From positions 1 to 64,000 of the forward strand of contig JAAELT010000568.1 of assembly GCA_024226315.1 (NCBI GenBank): a DNA stretch of 64,000 nt, written 5' to 3'. Every line of letters starts with the position of its first letter. The first letter of the stretch is position 1. Positions 63,568 through 64,000 of the stretch are shown here, one piece after another. Source of the stretch: a bacterium (lineage in GTDB: Bacteria > Acidobacteriota > Thermoanaerobaculia > Multivoradales > J023). The notes beneath the pieces are model-generated. The model searched no databases, had not been told where the DNA came from, and saw only the letters and a program-made list of their open reading frames with translations. The position numbers and the translations under genes are program-made.

Positions 63568-64000
63568 CGTCCGCGCAGCCAGCCGGTGAGCTGGCGCACG
63601 AAACGCTTGGAGCGGGCGCCGAACTGGGCGGTCTCGCTGCTCAGCGCCCCGGTCTTGAGCACGCAGCCCTCGCAGCTCGGGTCGCCCTCCGGCCGCAGCA
63701 TGTGCCGGCGCAGGCGAGTGAACTCCGGCCCGAAGAAGATGTCCGACAGCGAGCCGTCCTCACCCAGGGTGCCGAGGTGGGTGCGGTGCCAGGTGCAGGG
63801 TTTGACCTTGTCGCGCTCGGCGATGAAGATCTCCGAGAACGGTCGCTCGCAATAGGTACCCGCGAACTGCTCGGCGGCGGTACCTCGCGGATTGCGCACC
63901 TTGAAGCCGTGTGGGAACCGTTTGGGCTCCGGCACCTCACCCTTGGCCACGTCGGCCGCCACGCCGTCGAGCTCCGCCAGGTCGGCGACCGGTTCGCCGC
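63564..64000 (-). CDS. radical SAM/SPASM protein, C-terminal part
   Basis: 145 residues in view; the reading frame is open to the right edge, so the N-terminal radical SAM core is outside the window. The C-terminal SPASM-like cysteines are visible: TYCERPFSEIFIAERDKVKP, CTWHRTHLGTLGEDGSLSDI and PSCEGCVLKTG, typical for binding extra Fe-S clusters. The adjacent exosortase pair suggests but does not show a link. Substrate unknown. Confidence 0.75.
   Translation of the reverse strand, partial: GEPVADLAELDGVAADVAKGEVPEPKRFPHGFKVRNPRGTAAEQFAGTYCERPFSEIFIAERDKVKPCTWHRTHLGTLGEDGSLSDIFFGPEFTRLRRHMLRPEGDPSCEGCVLKTGALSSETAQFGARSKRFVRQLTGWLRGR

Overview
The window is a 64 kb piece of a GC-rich chromosome from a Gram-negative bacterium with an outer membrane. 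Evidence for this includes outer-membrane-type barrels, TAT and Sec signal peptides, O-antigen ligase and FlaA1/CapD-type polysaccharide genes, and a bactofilin-M23 pair. The mix of a two-component-propeller histidine kinase, exosortase H, oligopeptidase B, a Reg_prop sensor and secreted TSP3-like calcium-binding repeats suggests an Acidobacteriota-type genome (Thermoanaerobaculia-like). That placement is an inference from gene content, not a demonstrated one. Coding density is very high, many starts are GTG or TTG, and co-directional genes often overlap by 4 to 8 bases. Seven convergent pairs end within a few bases of each other, four of them sharing the same CTAG for both stop codons.

Layout. 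0-8 kb: a partial apbE and a secreted Asp-rich TSP3 protein transcribed leftward; 11-bp spaced direct repeats lie at their promoter. A propeller histidine kinase and an OmpR-type regulator follow as a convergent pair, then a deleted remnant of a TAT-exported class V aminotransferase, an FHA-EAL protein and a DUF445 membrane protein. 8-25 kb: housekeeping and envelope genes (secreted unknown, mdh, XRE regulator, oligopeptidase B, rsgA, a ChvI/ChvG-like two-component system, a cell-surface barrel protein, pepD, a YheT-like hydrolase, a thioredoxin-like ferredoxin, a flavin monooxygenase, a Rho_N-like small protein and a beta-CASP RNase-like MBL enzyme). 25-33.6 kb: secreted cyclophilin, crcB-DUF190, an aminotransferase/hydroxyacid dehydrogenase/glycerate kinase operon that can take an amino-acid-derived hydroxypyruvate to phosphoglycerate, recQ, and a DUF4143 ATPase.

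33.6-41 kb is the scarred, accessory part. It holds two partial copies of a coiled-coil gene in 227-bp direct repeats, palindromic repeats, the N-terminal piece of an Mrr-like restriction endonuclease, a sialidase-like secreted protein, an FHA protein translationally coupled to a Clp-type double AAA+ ATPase, and a fused remnant of a truncated secreted protein and a MetE-like methyltransferase. Directly after it (41.1-44 kb) lies the most unusual gene: one polypeptide with TIR, caspase-like (C14) protease with an EF-hand loop, HEAT-like helices, FHA and two zinc ribbons. It is followed by a zinc-ribbon/CD225-like membrane protein and a DUF2752 protein. FHA domains (three in 37-43 kb, counting a shared design) link this cluster to phosphothreonine signalling.

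44-64 kb: C69 dipeptidase, nudC, a cis-prenyltransferase, a YbdK-like ligase, fxsA, and a pseudo-receiver PilZ protein. A leftward surface-polysaccharide block follows (glycosyltransferase, FlaA1-type dehydratase, nucleotide-sugar dehydrogenase, TPR protein, O-antigen ligase, bactofilin, M23 peptidase), then a pyrR-pyrB-pyrC-suhB operon. The window ends with an exosortase H / exosortase-H-associated protein pair facing the C-terminal end of a radical SAM SPASM protein.
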